Origin: Streptomyces populi
GTDB lineage: Bacteria > Actinomycetota > Actinomycetes > Streptomycetales > Streptomycetaceae
Assembly: GCF_002911015.1 (NCBI RefSeq)
Contig: NZ_KZ626852.1
Span: 1-64,000 of the forward strand
Reading direction: 5' to 3'
DNA length: 64,000 nt
Below the pieces are notes generated by a model. That model made no database searches, had not been told where the DNA came from, and was given only the letters and a program-made list of their open reading frames with translations. This document shows, in pieces, positions 63,590 to 64,000 of the stretch. The stretch's first letter is position 1. The number at the start of each line of letters is the position of its first letter. Position numbers and translations under genes: made by a program.

Positions 63590-64000
63590 TCAGCGCTCCG
63601 GAACCTCGGTGGGCCGCGGCCGTCCGGGGACACTCTCCCGAACGGGTTCCCCGGATTCCGGGTGCCCTGGACCGTCGGCCGGGGCGGCGTCGCGCAGCGC
63701 CGCCTCGACCCGGCGGTTGCTGGTCATGGTCGCCGTGACGGCGGTCATGGCGAGGAGGAGGCCGGCGGCGGTGTAGAGCGGGGCGCGCACGTCGTACGTG
63801 GTGGCCAGCCAGCCGCCGAGGAAGGCGCCGAACGGGGCGGCGCACATGGCGAGCATGCGGGAGGTGGAGGCGACCCGGCCCATCAGGTGGGCGGGGACGA
63901 TCGCCTGCCGGAGGGAGGGGCCGAGCACCATCGTGGCGCCCATGCCCGCTCCGCAGACGGCGAGCGCGAGGCCGGCGACGTACGGGTTCGGGGCGGCGGC
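63590..64000 (-). CDS. MFS transporter, C-terminal part (runs off the window)
   Basis: The frame is open from the window end (upstream residues include NPYVAGLALAVCGAGMGATM) to a stop at 63590. It shows the last transmembrane helices of a major facilitator: LRQAIVPAHLMGRVASTSRM (the loop motif P..xxGRxxS/A common to the enterobactin-exporter-like EntS family), MLAMCAAPFGAFLGGWLATT, LYTAAGLLLAMTAVTATMT, then a 45-residue Pro/Glu-rich cytoplasmic tail. It is probably a drug or siderophore exporter of the 12-helix type. The real start lies beyond position 64000; an internal ATG at 63943 is not the start. Confidence 0.85.
   Translation of the reverse strand, partial: AAAPNPYVAGLALAVCGAGMGATMVLGPSLRQAIVPAHLMGRVASTSRMLAMCAAPFGAFLGGWLATTYDVRAPLYTAAGLLLAMTAVTATMTSNRRVEAALRDAAPADGPGHPESGEPVRESVPGRPRPTEVPER

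Overview
The window is high-GC actinobacterial DNA, most likely a chromosomal segment of Streptomyces or a close relative. The signs are near-universal G or C at third codon positions, frequent GTG and TTG starts, many genes with 4-base ATGA/GTGA overlaps, an AfsR/SARP-type regulator, an LAXTG surface protein and a large modular polyketide synthase. No rRNA, intact tRNA, insertion sequence or CRISPR array was seen. The density of accessory genes and truncated gene remnants suggests an arm-like, actively rearranging region.

Layout. 1-8.6 kb: the tail of a membrane protein, an LAETG-anchored surface protein, a translationally coupled set (50-codon peptide ORF, kinase-fold fragment, ABC exporter), a 951-aa SARP/NB-ARC/TPR regulator, and a DUF4232-like lipoprotein gene whose promoter carries four 11-bp-spaced direct repeats of the kind SARPs bind. 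8.6-14.3 kb: a nonsense-interrupted gene, an isolated hemC paralogue, a large lipase-like hydrolase, a cluster of decayed genes and a Cys-rich hypothetical. 14.6-22.1 kb: an alpha/beta-hydrolase fused to an unknown module, an APC permease, and a three-gene minus-strand operon with an EACC1-like small protein, a caspase-fold protease and a helical-repeat protein, resembling predicted NTP- or protease-based conflict systems. 22.4-32.3 kb: secreted proteins (Ig-like, LVIVD, DUF305), a 626-aa hypothetical, and a divergent XRE-regulator/MFS-exporter pair. 33.1-37.2 kb: one 1374-aa trypsin-nSTAND-WD40 protein, a second conflict-type protein.

38.8-60.6 kb holds what looks like an unusual lipid-polyketide pathway, all on the plus strand. 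A fatty acyl-AMP ligase (FAAL) would activate a fatty acid and load it on the N-terminal carrier domain of a 4874-aa bimodular PKS. Module 1 is KS-AT-DH-(ER remnant)-KR-ACP and module 2 is KS-AT-DH-KR-ACP. The same polypeptide then continues into a condensation domain and a FkbH-type HAD/glyceryl-transfer domain. The next protein has a carrier domain, a thioester reductase and a domain shared with GMC-oxidase/hydrolase fusions. It overlaps a hydrolase that carries Cys in place of the nucleophilic Ser, and a further Ser-type hydrolase follows. The simplest reading is acyl chain, two extensions, C-domain joining to a FkbH-supplied glyceryl (or similar) unit, then reductive release. This is inference from domain order.

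60.9-64 kb: a secreted beta-propeller/RTX-like protein, a truncated acetyltransferase abutting a tRNA-3'-end-like sequence with its terminator, and the C-terminal part of an MFS transporter running off the window.
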